In this document: positions 7,144 through 15,955 of the stretch, one piece after another
How the letters are laid out: the number at the start of each line of letters is the position of its first letter
Position numbering within the stretch: the first letter of the stretch is position 1
NCBI GenBank assembly: GCA_003486385.1
Contig: DNFT01000067.1
Location: forward strand, 1-45,165
Length of the DNA: 45,165 nucleotides
Direction of reading: 5' to 3'
From: Eubacterium sp.
GTDB taxonomy: Bacteria > Bacillota > Clostridia > Lachnospirales > Lachnospiraceae
The notes under the pieces: generated by a model
Databases searched by the model: none
Seen by the model: the letters and a program-made list of their open reading frames with translations, nothing else
What the model was told of the DNA's origin: nothing
Program-made: the position numbers and the translations under genes

Positions 7144-8397
7144 ATGAACGAATTAGAGCAGTACATTTCAATAATTGCAGGGACGGATTTTAACAAGATT
7201 ATTATAAGCAATCCGGCGAACAAATCGGAGGAATACCAGAAGCTTGTCATTGAGCAGAAGAAGGATTTCTGCCAGATTTCCAAGTATACGAAAAAGCAGG
7301 TTTTCCATGAGAATGTGAAAAAGGAAAAGCTTGCGGACAGATGTGCCAAGCTGGTGAGCGGCCACTACAGACAGATCAATGCGATGACGGCTGACACGGA
7401 GCATATAATTCTCATTTCCAAGGACGGAAGGTGCAATTATAAGGTAAAAAGACTGGCAGCCGGGGCGATAAAGGCGGCGGGTGCCGGCATGTTAAATAAT
7501 ACCGGCATTGCGGCTGCGGATAACGGACACAACCGCAAAAAGAATTATATTTTGAGTGAGGGAATGAATATTGAGCCGCTTGTCGACATGGGCGTATTCA
7601 CCAAGGATGGCAGGGTTGTCAACTCCATGTATGACAAGTACAAGCAGATTAATCGTTTTGTCGAGATTCTGAATGATGAGATTTCCAATCTCAAGGTCAG
7701 GAAGCTCAATGTAATTGATTTTGGCTGCGGTAAGTCATATCTTACATTTGTTGTGTATTACTATCTCACAGAGGTGATGGGACTTGAGGTGAACATGATT
7801 GGACTTGCCCTCAAGGCTGATGTCATAGACAAGTGCAACAAGGCGGCGCAGAAGTATCACTATGATAAGCTCAGGTTCGAGCTGGGGGATATCAATGGAT
7901 ACAAGGCACCATTCGATGTCGATATGGTCATAACGCTCCACGCGTGCGACACCGCCACGGACTATGCGCTGTACAATGCGGTACAGTGGAAGGCAAAGAT
8001 GATATTCTCAGTGCCATGCTGCCAGCATGAGCTTAACAAGCAGATGAAGCCGGCAACACTTCCAATCATGTCGCGTTACGGAATAATCAAGGAGCGCTTT
8101 GCGGCACTGGCAACCGACGCAGTCCGCGCGAATCTTCTTGAATACAGCGGCTATAGGACACAGCTTCTGGAGTTCATCGATTTCGACCACACGCCGAAGA
8201 ACATTCTCATAAGGGCAGTATACCGCCCGGTTGCACCGAAATCGGTGAAAGAGAATGCATTAAATGAAGTGCATGCTCTTATGAAGGAGTTTTCATTTGA
8301 GCCTACATTATACAAGCTTTTGCTGGGACAGGTGTCAGGTCCGTGTCCCAACACTGTGGGACACGGACCTGACACCACTGTCCCACAGACAAAATAA
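7144..8397 (+). CDS. Class I SAM-dependent methyltransferase (Methyltransf_32-like)
   Basis: 417 residues. The N-terminal 150 residues are family-specific. The SAM site is VIDFGCGKSYLTF at about 190-202, and a conserved SVPCCQHELN motif lies at about 289-298, as in the METTL25/Methyltransf_32 group; the acidic motif ELGDINGYKAPFDVDMVITLHACD lies between in two stretches. Target (RNA or protein) unknown. Cytoplasmic. The last ~24 residues (from 394) are encoded by the palindromic repeat at 8324-8385, giving an odd Gly/Pro/Cys tail (GPCPNTVGHGPDTTVPQ), so the ancestral stop was probably lost by repeat insertion. The nitroreductase gene follows 17 bases after the stop. Confidence 0.85.
   Translation: MNELEQYISIIAGTDFNKIIISNPANKSEEYQKLVIEQKKDFCQISKYTKKQVFHENVKKEKLADRCAKLVSGHYRQINAMTADTEHIILISKDGRCNYKVKRLAAGAIKAAGAGMLNNTGIAAADNGHNRKKNYILSEGMNIEPLVDMGVFTKDGRVVNSMYDKYKQINRFVEILNDEISNLKVRKLNVIDFGCGKSYLTFVVYYYLTEVMGLEVNMIGLALKADVIDKCNKAAQKYHYDKLRFELGDINGYKAPFDVDMVITLHACDTATDYALYNAVQWKAKMIFSVPCCQHELNKQMKPATLPIMSRYGIIKERFAALATDAVRANLLEYSGYRTQLLEFIDFDHTPKNILIRAVYRPVAPKSVKENALNEVHALMKEFSFEPTLYKLLLGQVSGPCPNTVGHGPDTTVPQTK
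8324..8385. repeat. Palindromic REP-like repeat inside the 3' end of a CDS
   Basis: The left arm TGGGACAG plus GTGTCAGGTCCGTGTCCCA (8324-8350) pairs with TGGGACACGGACCTGAC..CTGTCCCA (8357-8385), 27 base pairs with only a CA bulge and a 6-base loop. The motif combination TGGGACA / GTGTCAGGTCC is one I associate with short dispersed repeats of many Firmicutes (basis: memory, not a search). A related version is used as a terminator at 35972-36005. In the RNA it would form a very stable hairpin just before the nitroreductase ribosome binding site. Confidence 0.75.
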
Positions 8398-8414
8398 TCA
8401 AGGAGGAAACCAAC

Positions 8415-8936
8415 ATGAATGAGGTAATGAAAAACATACTTACAAGAAGAAGTACCCGTAAGTTTACGGATGAGCAGATTCCAAAGGAGGTTTTAAAGGA
8501 CATTGTCGATGCGGCACTTCACGCACCCAGCGGAATGGGAAAGCAGACATGGACATTTACAGTTATAACCAACAGGGATGTTATTGCGCGTCTTGCGGAG
8601 ACGATGAGAGCTGCACTTGGAAGAGAGCATTATGATATGTATAAGCCTACAGCGCTCATCATACCATCAAACCTCAGGGAGAGCCACCTTGGAAGGGATG
8701 ACAATTCCTGTGCACTTGAGAACATATTCCTTGCGGCACATTCCTATGGAGTTGGTTCAGTATGGATTAACCAGTTAGGGGCGGTGTGCGATGACGAGAA
8801 GGTGAGAGCAATGCTTGATGAGTTCAGTATTCCTTCAGACCATGTTGTATATGGAATCGCCGCGCTTGGTTATGCGGCACCTGATGCGCCTTACAAGGAC
8901 AGAACCTATGCGGGCGAAGTGAGATATATAGAGTAG
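8415..8936 (+). CDS. Nitroreductase-family FMN flavoprotein
   Basis: 173 residues, short-form nitroreductase. N-terminal FMN phosphate-binding RRSTRKFTDEQIP, then PSGMGKQTWTF, and the C-terminal GIAALGYA strand are all in the right order. The family reduces nitro groups, quinones or enones with NAD(P)H as dimeric FMN enzymes; the physiological substrate is unknown. AAGGAGG stands 8 bases before the ATG. It lies downstream of the methyltransferase with a stable hairpin in between, so expression may be partly uncoupled from it. Confidence 0.92.
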   Translation: MNEVMKNILTRRSTRKFTDEQIPKEVLKDIVDAALHAPSGMGKQTWTFTVITNRDVIARLAETMRAALGREHYDMYKPTALIIPSNLRESHLGRDDNSCALENIFLAAHSYGVGSVWINQLGAVCDDEKVRAMLDEFSIPSDHVVYGIAALGYAAPDAPYKDRTYAGEVRYIE

Positions 8937-8943
8937 CATACTT

Positions 8944-9204
8944 TTGGCAGCTGGTTGGGTCGGAACATTTTCGTATCCGGTGAGAGGGCAGAATTGCAGA
9001 GGCTATGTCATGTATTCAGCAGTGCACATTGATACGAGCTGTGTTTTTACAAGCTTCCTCAACTATACGCACCAGCAGAGCCTGAGACAGTATCCGGTCA
9101 AGACAGCCTACGAGAGCAGGACAACATCGTGGTTTGAGCACAGGACATTCAGGACAATACAGAATTACTGGTTCATGTATAACACGATGGAAAATCAAGA
9201 ATAG
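8944..9204 (+). pseudogene. Possible gene remnant of unknown family
   Basis: An 86-codon frame from TTG 8944 to 9204 with no convincing start or ribosome binding site. The amino-acid pattern (rich in Tyr, Trp, Phe, Thr; GYVMYSAVHIDTSC, then RTTSWFEHRTFRTIQNYW) reads like real coding sequence, perhaps the C-terminal end of a longer surface protein, but I do not recognise the family. The 348 bases between 8936 and 9285 hold nothing else. Confidence 0.35.
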
Positions 9205-9284
9205 TGCGGAAACATAGTGACAAATGTAATATCAGCTTAGGCTTGGCAGGTGATAGTTAATGAAAGGGAAGTAAGGTGAATTAT

Positions 9285-9914
9285 ATGAAAACGCGCGAGG
9301 AGGCATTAGCATACGGTCTGTCATTTCCGTACACCTATAAGGAGGCTCCGTTTCATGATCAGAACTGGGAGCTTGTGAGAGTGCACGGAAGTAAAAAGGC
9401 GTTCCTGTGGGTGTATGAAAGAAACGGATATATCAATATGAATGTCAAGGTGAACCCGGAGTGGAGGGACTTCTGGAGAAAGGCATACCCGGCGGTACAG
9501 CCGGGATATCATCAGAATAAGGAGCATTGGAATACGATTATTCTGGACGGAACCATTCCGGATGACACGATAAAGGATATGATTGCGGAGAGCTATGCAC
9601 TGGTATGTGATAAACCGGCCAAGAGAATATATGAGGCGGTGAAGCGTATTCCGAAAGGGATGGTTGCGACCTACGGACAGGTGGCTTATATGGCAGGTGA
9701 CAGGAAGATGGCGCGTGCCGTGGGAAACGCGCTTCATAAAAATCCCGACCCGGAGAATATCCCATGCTTTCGTGTAGTCAATGCAAAGGGAGAGCTGTCG
9801 GGGGAGTTCGCATTCGGCGGCGAAGGAGAGCAGGCGCGGCGCCTGCAGGCGGATGGCATTGAGGTGAAGGACGGCAGGGTTGACCTCAAGAAATATGGAT
9901 ATACCGGGGAGTAG
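9285..9914 (+). CDS. YjbR/MmcQ domain fused to alkylguanine-transferase-like (MGMT/ATL) domain
   Basis: 209 residues with two domains. Residues 1-105 are a YjbR/MmcQ (CyaY-like fold) domain (FPYTYKEAPFHDQNW..LVRVHG..KAFLWVYERNG; VNPEWRDFW). Residues 110-205 match the DNA-binding domain of O6-alkylguanine transferase: VKRIPKGMVATYGQVA, then arginine-finger RAVGNALHKN and active-site block IPCFRVVNAKGELSG with C161. The usual motif is PCHRV; here His is replaced by Phe, which removes the residue that activates the cysteine, so the protein may bind alkylated DNA (ATL-like) rather than repair it. Start at 9285 follows AAGGTG by 6 bases; GTG at 9276 is possible. Monocistronic. Confidence 0.85.
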   Translation: MKTREEALAYGLSFPYTYKEAPFHDQNWELVRVHGSKKAFLWVYERNGYINMNVKVNPEWRDFWRKAYPAVQPGYHQNKEHWNTIILDGTIPDDTIKDMIAESYALVCDKPAKRIYEAVKRIPKGMVATYGQVAYMAGDRKMARAVGNALHKNPDPENIPCFRVVNAKGELSGEFAFGGEGEQARRLQADGIEVKDGRVDLKKYGYTGE

Positions 9915-10002
9915 CGGGATTATACATAAATGTGTATTATAAGAAAGATTTATAAATTATATATTGGTAATACTGTTGCAAATAAAAATATAAGAGAGGT
10001 TA

Positions 10003-10049
10003 TTGACATTCCAAATGCTTGGCAATACAATAGTTGCAAATGCAACTAT
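10003..10049 (+). promoter_or_regulatory. Promoter and MarR operator of the ABC exporter operon
   Basis: TTGACA (10003-10008), a 17-base spacer and TACAAT (10026-10031) form a near-consensus promoter. A perfect palindrome, ATAGTTGCA-AA-TGCAACTAT at 10030-10049, covers the end of the -10 box and the start site; TTGCA-N2-TGCAA is a typical MarR/SlyA operator. A half-like copy (GTTGCAAAT) is at 9975-9983. The MarR gene at 13800 ends this operon, so autorepression is very likely. Confidence 0.85.
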
Positions 10050-10063
10050 TGGAGGTACAAGTA

Positions 10064-11791
10064 ATGTTAAAGAGAATATTTTCTTATATGAAACAATATA
10101 AGAAATACGCATATCTTGCCCTGATATGTATTGGCATAGAGGTTGTTCTTGAGCTTATGGTGCCGATGCTCATGGCGGATCTGATTGATTATGGCGTGGC
10201 TGACGCTGATATTCCCTACATTTATACCAAGGGAATACAGATGGGAGGCTGCGCCATTCTTGCGCTCATTTTAGGTATTGGAAGCTCTAAATTTTCCGCG
10301 CTTGCAGGACAGGGGCTTGGCGCGAACATACGAATGGCTGAGTATGAGAAGCTCCAGTCCTATTCATTTTCCAATATCGACCATTTCAGGGTGTCATCGC
10401 TTGTAACAAGGCTCACAAGCGATGTGACGAACATACAGAACTCAGTGTCAACCGGAATGAGACCGTTCGGCAGAAGCCCGGTAATGCTGATTGTGGCGAC
10501 ATCGGTGGCTTTTTCCATCAATTCGACCCTTGCACTGGTGTTCCTTGTGGCACTGCCGATACTGGCGGCTATGCTTATTGCGATAATAGTACACATAAGA
10601 CCGCTCTACACTAAGATGCAGACGGCAATCGACCTTTTAAACCGCACCGTAGGTGAGAATCTCACGGCAATCCGTGTTGTGAAGGCGTATGTGCGCGGTG
10701 ACTATGAACTTGAAAAATTTGAGGAGGTCAATGACAACCTGAAAAATCAGTCCGAGAAGGCTTTTAAGAGTGCGGTGCTCAACATGCCGGCAATGCAGCT
10801 TGTCATGTACTCAACGATACTTGGAATACTCATGCTCGGCGGACATCTTGTGAAGCAGGGGGAGCTTGGAATAGGACAGCTCACAAGCTTTTTGAGTTAT
10901 GTTCTTATTATACTTAACTCACTTATGATGATGTCAAATGTCTTTCTTATGATGACGCGTTCCCTCGCCTCAGGTGCAAGAATAATGGAGGTGCTCGATG
11001 AGAAGATCGACATAACGGATGAGCTTGCGCGTGATATCAGTGTGGAGCGCGGTGAGATTGAATTTGACCATGTAAATTTCAAATACAAGGAGGAGGCAGA
11101 GGAGTATGTCCTCTCCGACATTTCCTTTCACATAGAGCCGGGTCAGACGGTCGGAATCATAGGACAGACAGGCTCGGCAAAGACAACACTTGTGCAGCTT
11201 ATGCCGCGTCTTTACGATGTAAATGAGGGTGTAGTAAGGATTGACGGTGTCGATGTGAAGGAGTACCCGATGAGACACCTAAGGGACGCCATCGCTATGG
11301 TGCTGCAGAAGAATACGCTCTTTTCCGGTTCTCTTCTGTCGAATCTTAAGTGGGGCAATGAGAATGCTACGATGGAGGAGATTGAGGAGGCGTGCCATAT
11401 TGCCTGTGTGGATGAGTTTATCGACAGGCTTTCGGACGGCTACGATACGGAGATGGGACAGGGAGGTGTCAATGTATCCGGCGGACAGAAGCAGAGAATA
11501 TGTATTGCAAGAGCAATTCTAAAGAAGCCGAAGGTGCTTATTCTCGATGACTCCACAAGTGCCGTTGACACTGCGACGGAGGCAAAAATCCGTGAAGGAC
11601 TTGCTAAGAAGCTCCCGGATATGACCAAGATTGTCATTGCACAGAGAATATCGTCGGTGCGTCATGCAGACCAGATTATCATTCTTGACAAGGGAAGGAT
11701 AAATGGAATAGGAACGCATGAGAGTCTCCTTGCAGACAACAAGATATATCAGGAAATATATGAATCACAGAAGGAGGGGGCGGAGCTGTAA
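10064..11791 (+). CDS. ABC exporter, subunit with degenerate ATP site
   Basis: 575 residues: six membrane helices (about 15-300), then a nucleotide-binding domain with Walker A GQTGSAKTT (367-375), canonical signature VSGGQ (471-475), Walker B VLILDD (491-496) and switch VIAQR. The catalytic Glu after Walker B is Asp496 and the switch His is Gln527, so this ATPase site is inactive or slow. This is the pattern of one half of heterodimeric exporters such as BmrCD, LmrCD or TM287/288. Start 10064 follows GGAGG; the longer frame from 10034 would overlap the operator. It overlaps the next gene by one base (TAATG), so the two are translationally coupled. Substrate unknown, probably drugs or lipids. 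Confidence 0.93.
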   Translation: MLKRIFSYMKQYKKYAYLALICIGIEVVLELMVPMLMADLIDYGVADADIPYIYTKGIQMGGCAILALILGIGSSKFSALAGQGLGANIRMAEYEKLQSYSFSNIDHFRVSSLVTRLTSDVTNIQNSVSTGMRPFGRSPVMLIVATSVAFSINSTLALVFLVALPILAAMLIAIIVHIRPLYTKMQTAIDLLNRTVGENLTAIRVVKAYVRGDYELEKFEEVNDNLKNQSEKAFKSAVLNMPAMQLVMYSTILGILMLGGHLVKQGELGIGQLTSFLSYVLIILNSLMMMSNVFLMMTRSLASGARIMEVLDEKIDITDELARDISVERGEIEFDHVNFKYKEEAEEYVLSDISFHIEPGQTVGIIGQTGSAKTTLVQLMPRLYDVNEGVVRIDGVDVKEYPMRHLRDAIAMVLQKNTLFSGSLLSNLKWGNENATMEEIEEACHIACVDEFIDRLSDGYDTEMGQGGVNVSGGQKQRICIARAILKKPKVLILDDSTSAVDTATEAKIREGLAKKLPDMTKIVIAQRISSVRHADQIIILDKGRINGIGTHESLLADNKIYQEIYESQKEGAEL

Positions 11792-13719
11792 TGGCAAAGT
11801 ATGTTGGATATAAAAGACCCAAGGACACTAAAAAGACCATAAAGCACCTGCTCGTGTACCTTGGATATCATAAATGGTCATTTGTGCTGGTTGCACTGTT
11901 AGTATTTATCAGTGCGGGTGCAAATATCATGGGAACCTATCTTTTGAAGCCTGTGATAAATAAGTTTATTGTTCCAGGAGATACCACAGGGCTTATAAGG
12001 GCGGTCATCTCCATGGGTGTCATGTACCTTTGCGGTGCGCTGTCAACCTTTTCCTATAACAGGCTTATGGTGGTCACTTCGCAGAAGGTCATAAAGGAGA
12101 TAAGAAATGACCTTTTTGCGCACACGCAGAGGCTTCCGCTAAGCTACTTCGACGCACACTCCCATGGTGAGCTTATGAGCCGTTTTACCAATGATGTGGA
12201 CACGGTTCAGGAGGCGATGAACAGCAGCTTTGCGATGATAATACAGAGCTTCATGCAGCTGTTCGGAACCATCGTTATGATGATGGTGCTGAGCGTGAGA
12301 CTGTCACTCATTGTTATCGTGTTTCTTGTGCTGATGTTCATATTCATCAAGATGAACGGAAAACAGAGCAAAAAGTATTTTAACAGACAGCAGGCGGAGC
12401 TTGGCAGGATAAACGGCTTCGTGCAGGAGATGATGGCAGGACAGAAGGTTGAGAAGGTGTTCAACCATGAGGCTAAGGATTTTGAGCGCTTCTGTGAGAT
12501 GAATGAGAGCCTCAGAAGAGAATCTACCAATGCCCTCACTTTTGCCGGAAGAATGGTTCCGACGATAGTTACACTTTCGTATTTTAACTATGCTGTATCG
12601 GCGTGTGTCGGCGGACTTATGGCGATAAAGGGCTTGCTGGACCTTGGAACACTCTCAGCATACCTTGTGTATGTGCGCCAGAGTGCCATGCCGTTAAATC
12701 AGTTCACACAGCAGGTCAATTTCCTTCTCTCAGCTCTTTCGGGTGCGGAGCGTATATTTGAGATGATGGATGAGAAGCCGGAGATTGATGAGGGTACGGT
12801 CACACTGTGCAACGCTGTGAGAACCCCGGATGGCGGGTTAAAGGAGTGTGAGGAGAGGACAGGACTTTTTGCCTGGAGGGTGCCGGAGCGTATGACAATG
12901 CCGGATGGTTCCTTACAGAAGCAGTTCAATGTAGTGGAAGATGGCGCTGTACATGACGTGGCTGAAGCGACAAGCCTTGTAGAGCTGAAGGGTGATGTAC
13001 GTTTTAATGAGGTGGTGTTCGGTTATACTCCCGAAAAGAGAGTATTGAACGGAATATCGCTCTTTGCAAAGCCGGGACAGAAGATTGCATTTGTGGGTTC
13101 GACGGGAGCCGGAAAGACAACCATAGTCAATCTGGTGAACAGGTTCTATGAGATACAGTCGGGAACTATAACCTACGATGGAATAGATATAAAGGATATC
13201 AAAAAGGATGACCTTCGCCGTTCACTTGCGATGGTCATACAGGAGACACATCTTTTCACTGGTACAATAGCGGATAATATAAGATACGGAAATCCTCACG
13301 CAACCGATGAGGAGGTGGTTGAGGCAGCTAAGATAGCCAATGCAGACAGCTTTATAAAATGGCTGCCGGAGGGCTACAATACCATGCTCTACTCCGACGG
13401 CGGAAATCTTTCACAGGGGCAGAGACAGCTCCTTGCCATAGCGCGCGCCGCTGCTGCAAAGCCTCCGGTGCTCATCCTTGACGAGGCAACCAGCTCCGTC
13501 GATACCAGAACAGAGCGCCTTATCGAGAAGGGAATGGACGCAATCATGGAGGACAGGACGGTGTTTGTAATAGCGCACAGACTGTCGACTGTAAGAAATT
13601 CGGAGGCAATCATGGTGCTTGAGAAGGGTGAGATTATAGAGCGCGGAAACCATGATGAGCTGCTTGCGCAGGAAGGGAGATATTACAGACTTTATATGGG
13701 ACAGTTTGAACTCGAGTGA
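11791..13719 (+). CDS. ABC exporter, catalytic subunit
   Basis: 642 residues: six membrane helices (about 25-310) and a nucleotide-binding domain with Walker A GSTGAGKTT (436-444), Walker B VLILDE (560-565) with the catalytic Glu565, and switch His596 (VIAHR). The signature is LSQGQ (540-544), altered from LSGGQ; it would face the degenerate Walker site of the partner, as in known heterodimers. An insert of about 65 residues (333-400, with Cys340 and Cys353) sits between membrane domain and NBD and is unusual in length. It is coupled to the previous gene and followed by the MarR gene 80 bases on. Confidence 0.93.
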   Translation: MAKYVGYKRPKDTKKTIKHLLVYLGYHKWSFVLVALLVFISAGANIMGTYLLKPVINKFIVPGDTTGLIRAVISMGVMYLCGALSTFSYNRLMVVTSQKVIKEIRNDLFAHTQRLPLSYFDAHSHGELMSRFTNDVDTVQEAMNSSFAMIIQSFMQLFGTIVMMMVLSVRLSLIVIVFLVLMFIFIKMNGKQSKKYFNRQQAELGRINGFVQEMMAGQKVEKVFNHEAKDFERFCEMNESLRRESTNALTFAGRMVPTIVTLSYFNYAVSACVGGLMAIKGLLDLGTLSAYLVYVRQSAMPLNQFTQQVNFLLSALSGAERIFEMMDEKPEIDEGTVTLCNAVRTPDGGLKECEERTGLFAWRVPERMTMPDGSLQKQFNVVEDGAVHDVAEATSLVELKGDVRFNEVVFGYTPEKRVLNGISLFAKPGQKIAFVGSTGAGKTTIVNLVNRFYEIQSGTITYDGIDIKDIKKDDLRRSLAMVIQETHLFTGTIADNIRYGNPHATDEEVVEAAKIANADSFIKWLPEGYNTMLYSDGGNLSQGQRQLLAIARAAAAKPPVLILDEATSSVDTRTERLIEKGMDAIMEDRTVFVIAHRLSTVRNSEAIMVLEKGEIIERGNHDELLAQEGRYYRLYMGQFELE

Positions 13720-13799
13720 TGATACCGAAGTGAAGATAAATTATATAAACACATTTATAATTACTATTTATGCCGTCCGGCGGAGGAATGGAGATTGAT

Positions 13800-14240
13800 A
13801 TGGATAGAGATGGATTGGGGAGTGCTTTTTTGAGGGTGGAGCTGCTCAGGCGGCAGCTGCTCAGACCGCATTTTATTGAGCTGGGGCTTACGGTGGGGCA
13901 GGGACAGCCCCGGATACTTAAGACCTTGAGGAGTAAGGGAGCTATGAGCCAGAGGGAGCTTGCCGACCTGTGTGTGCTTGATGTCACAACTATGTCGCGG
14001 ACGCTTGATAAGCTTGAGAAGCTGGGACTTGTGAAGCGGACGGATAATCCGGAGTGCAGGCGCTCATGGGTTATCTCGCTTACAGCTGAGGGTGAGAAGA
14101 AGGCTGACAAGGTCATAGAGCTTTTTAAGATGGCGGATGAGGTGTTCTCAGACGGCATGACGGCAGAGGAAGTTGAAAAGCTGTATGCTCTGATGGATGT
14201 CATTGAAAAAAATATAGAAAGGCATGGAGAGAAAAGATAG
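13800..14240 (+). CDS. MarR-family transcriptional regulator
   Basis: About 146 residues with the MarR winged helix: VGQGQPRILKTL, SKGAMSQRELADLC, the recognition helix TTMSRTLDKLEKLGLV, and the wing RTDNPECRRSW..LTAEG, followed by dimerisation helices. Start 13800 has GGAG 6 bases upstream; ATG 13788 sits too close to GGAGGA, and 13770 has no site. It is the last gene of the ABC exporter operon and very likely represses it through the palindrome at 10030-10049, released by an exporter substrate. Confidence 0.9.
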   Translation: MDRDGLGSAFLRVELLRRQLLRPHFIELGLTVGQGQPRILKTLRSKGAMSQRELADLCVLDVTTMSRTLDKLEKLGLVKRTDNPECRRSWVISLTAEGEKKADKVIELFKMADEVFSDGMTAEEVEKLYALMDVIEKNIERHGEKR

Positions 14241-14291
14241 CTGGGCTTTTAAAAAAATTTCAAAACACACCGTTTAAATTTATAGAAAAAG

Positions 14292-14327
14292 GATTGGACT
14301 GCCTTATCCGGCAGCCCAATCTTTTTT
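14292..14327. terminator. Bidirectional intrinsic terminator
   Basis: GATTGGaCTGCC (14292-14303) pairs with GGCAGcCCAATC (14310-14321), followed by TTTTTT on the plus strand; the left flank is A-rich, so it also ends transcripts from the right. It closes the exporter-marR operon and overlaps the end of the GNAT remnant. Confidence 0.85.
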
Positions 14328-14603
14328 CCATATTATATGCGCATTTGAAGGCTCCACAGTGCCCATCCGTGTGCTGTAATCTACAGCCTTTAGAAAATGA
14401 AAGCCGCATTTTTCCTGAACGCGTGCGGATTGTCTGTTGTACAGGAAATATTCGTAGGTGATAAAATCGAGCCCGCAGTCCTCAAAGAGATATCGTATCA
14501 CCTCACTCACAGCCTCCGGCATCAAGCCCTGTCCCCAATAAGCCTTGGATAGCACACAGCCGATTTCACGTCCCCTGTACTCCGAAAGCTCAGGAAACTG
14601 TTT
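14304..14603 (-). pseudogene. Truncated GNAT (RimJ/RimL-type) acetyltransferase
   Basis: The frame 14603 to 14304 encodes the C-terminal two thirds of a GNAT: REIGCVLSKAYWGQGLM (acetyl-CoA pyrophosphate loop region) then YNRQSARVQEKCGF, a typical GNAT end. An in-frame TAA at 14604-14606 stands just before residues KQFPELSEY, which read as natural GNAT sequence, and no start codon with a ribosome binding site exists upstream. The first ~80 residues are missing. I judge it a decayed gene; a short product from GTG 14555 is unlikely to be active. Confidence 0.75.
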
Positions 14604-14644
14604 TTAGATGTCAATATATCTGTCTGCCGTTTGCAAATATATCA

Positions 14645-14673
14645 TTTCAAAAAACAGCATAAAGTGGTATATT
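14645..14673 (+). promoter_or_regulatory. Promoter of the iron alcohol dehydrogenase gene
   Basis: TTTCAA (14645-14650), 17-base spacer, TATATT (14668-14673), about 50 bases before the start codon. The -35 is weak. Confidence 0.4.
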
Positions 14674-14725
14674 AAAAACGAGCATGTAAATTTCAGCAGA
14701 CTAATGTATTTCGGGAGGTATGCAG

Positions 14726-15907
14726 ATGAACAATTTTATCTATGAGACACCTACGAAGGTGTATTTTGGCAAGGATGAGGAGTTAAAGGTAGGAAAGCTT
14801 GTGGCTGAGTATAAGCCTGAGAAGGTTCTGATACATTACGGCGGAAAGTCCGCGAAGGAGAGCGGACTGCTTGACAGGGTGAAAAAGTGCCTTGATGAGG
14901 AGCATATCGCCTATGTGGAGCTTGGCGGTGTTGTGGCTAATCCACAGCTATCGCTTGTTAGAAAGGGCATAAAGCTGTGCCTTGACGAGGGCGTGGATTT
15001 TGTCCTTGCTGTCGGAGGCGGTTCTGTAATGGATTCAGCTAAGGACATTGCAAATGGGGCGGCTAACCCGGAGGTGGATGTATGGGACTTCTCATTAAAA
15101 AAGTGTGAGCCTGTAAAGACCCTCAACAAGGGCGCCATTCTCACCCTGGCGGCGGCAGGCTCAGAGATGTCCAGTTCATGCGTCATAACCAACAGTGAGA
15201 CAGGACAGAAGATGGGGTACGGCTCAAGCCTTAACAGAATGAATTTTGCGATTGAAAATCCGGAGCTTACATACACGGTAAGTCCTTACCAGACGGCATG
15301 CGGAGCTGTGGACATTGCAATGCACACGATTGAGAGATATTTCTGCCCGGGCGATGACACATATCTCACAGACGCTATTGCTGAGGCGGTTATAAAGAGC
15401 ACGATGAAGGCTGCGGCGGACTGCCTTGAGAATCCGAAAAATTATGAGGCGCGCGCCAATATGATGTGGGCTTCATCACTTGCACATAATGGACTTACTC
15501 AGTGCGGCAGACAGTTCCAGCTTGTAGTGCATCAGCTTGAGCATGAGGTTTCGGGAATGTACCCGGATGTGGCACACGGTGCAGGGCTTGCGGCATTATG
15601 GTGCAGCTGGGCGCGCTATGTGTACCGCTGCAATATCAACAGGTGGCTTCAGTTTGCGCAGAATATCTGGAACATGGATATTGATTTTGAGCATCCTGAA
15701 AAGACTATTGAGCAGGCAATAGACAAGCAGGAGCGGTACTATGCGTCTATAGGAATGCCAATCAACCTTAAGTCACTTGGGGTCAAAAAGGAGTCACTTG
15801 AGGAGCTTGCGTTGAAATGTTCGAGAAACAGGACAAGAACTCTCATCGGATATAAGCCGCTTGAATATGAGGATATCCTGAAAATATATCAGATGGCGTA
15901 TGAATAA
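14726..15907 (+). CDS. Iron-containing alcohol dehydrogenase (butanol dehydrogenase-like)
   Basis: 393 residues, group III Fe-ADH. The NAD(P)-binding signature VGGGSVMDSAKDIA lies at about 96-110. Metal ligands fit D and H in VDIAMHTIERYF, H in VVHQLEHEVSG and H in PDVAHGAG. The family reduces aldehydes such as butyraldehyde or acetaldehyde to alcohols with NAD(P)H during fermentation, matching the YqhD/BdhA clade. Start 14726 has GGGAGG 7 bases away; ATG 14720 is too close to that site. It has its own promoter and is flanked by two gene remnants. Confidence 0.93.
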   Translation: MNNFIYETPTKVYFGKDEELKVGKLVAEYKPEKVLIHYGGKSAKESGLLDRVKKCLDEEHIAYVELGGVVANPQLSLVRKGIKLCLDEGVDFVLAVGGGSVMDSAKDIANGAANPEVDVWDFSLKKCEPVKTLNKGAILTLAAAGSEMSSSCVITNSETGQKMGYGSSLNRMNFAIENPELTYTVSPYQTACGAVDIAMHTIERYFCPGDDTYLTDAIAEAVIKSTMKAAADCLENPKNYEARANMMWASSLAHNGLTQCGRQFQLVVHQLEHEVSGMYPDVAHGAGLAALWCSWARYVYRCNINRWLQFAQNIWNMDIDFEHPEKTIEQAIDKQERYYASIGMPINLKSLGVKKESLEELALKCSRNRTRTLIGYKPLEYEDILKIYQMAYE

Positions 15908-15955
15908 GGGCTTTAAGAACGACATTTGGAAGATATTTTACAGAGGTTTTTACAG

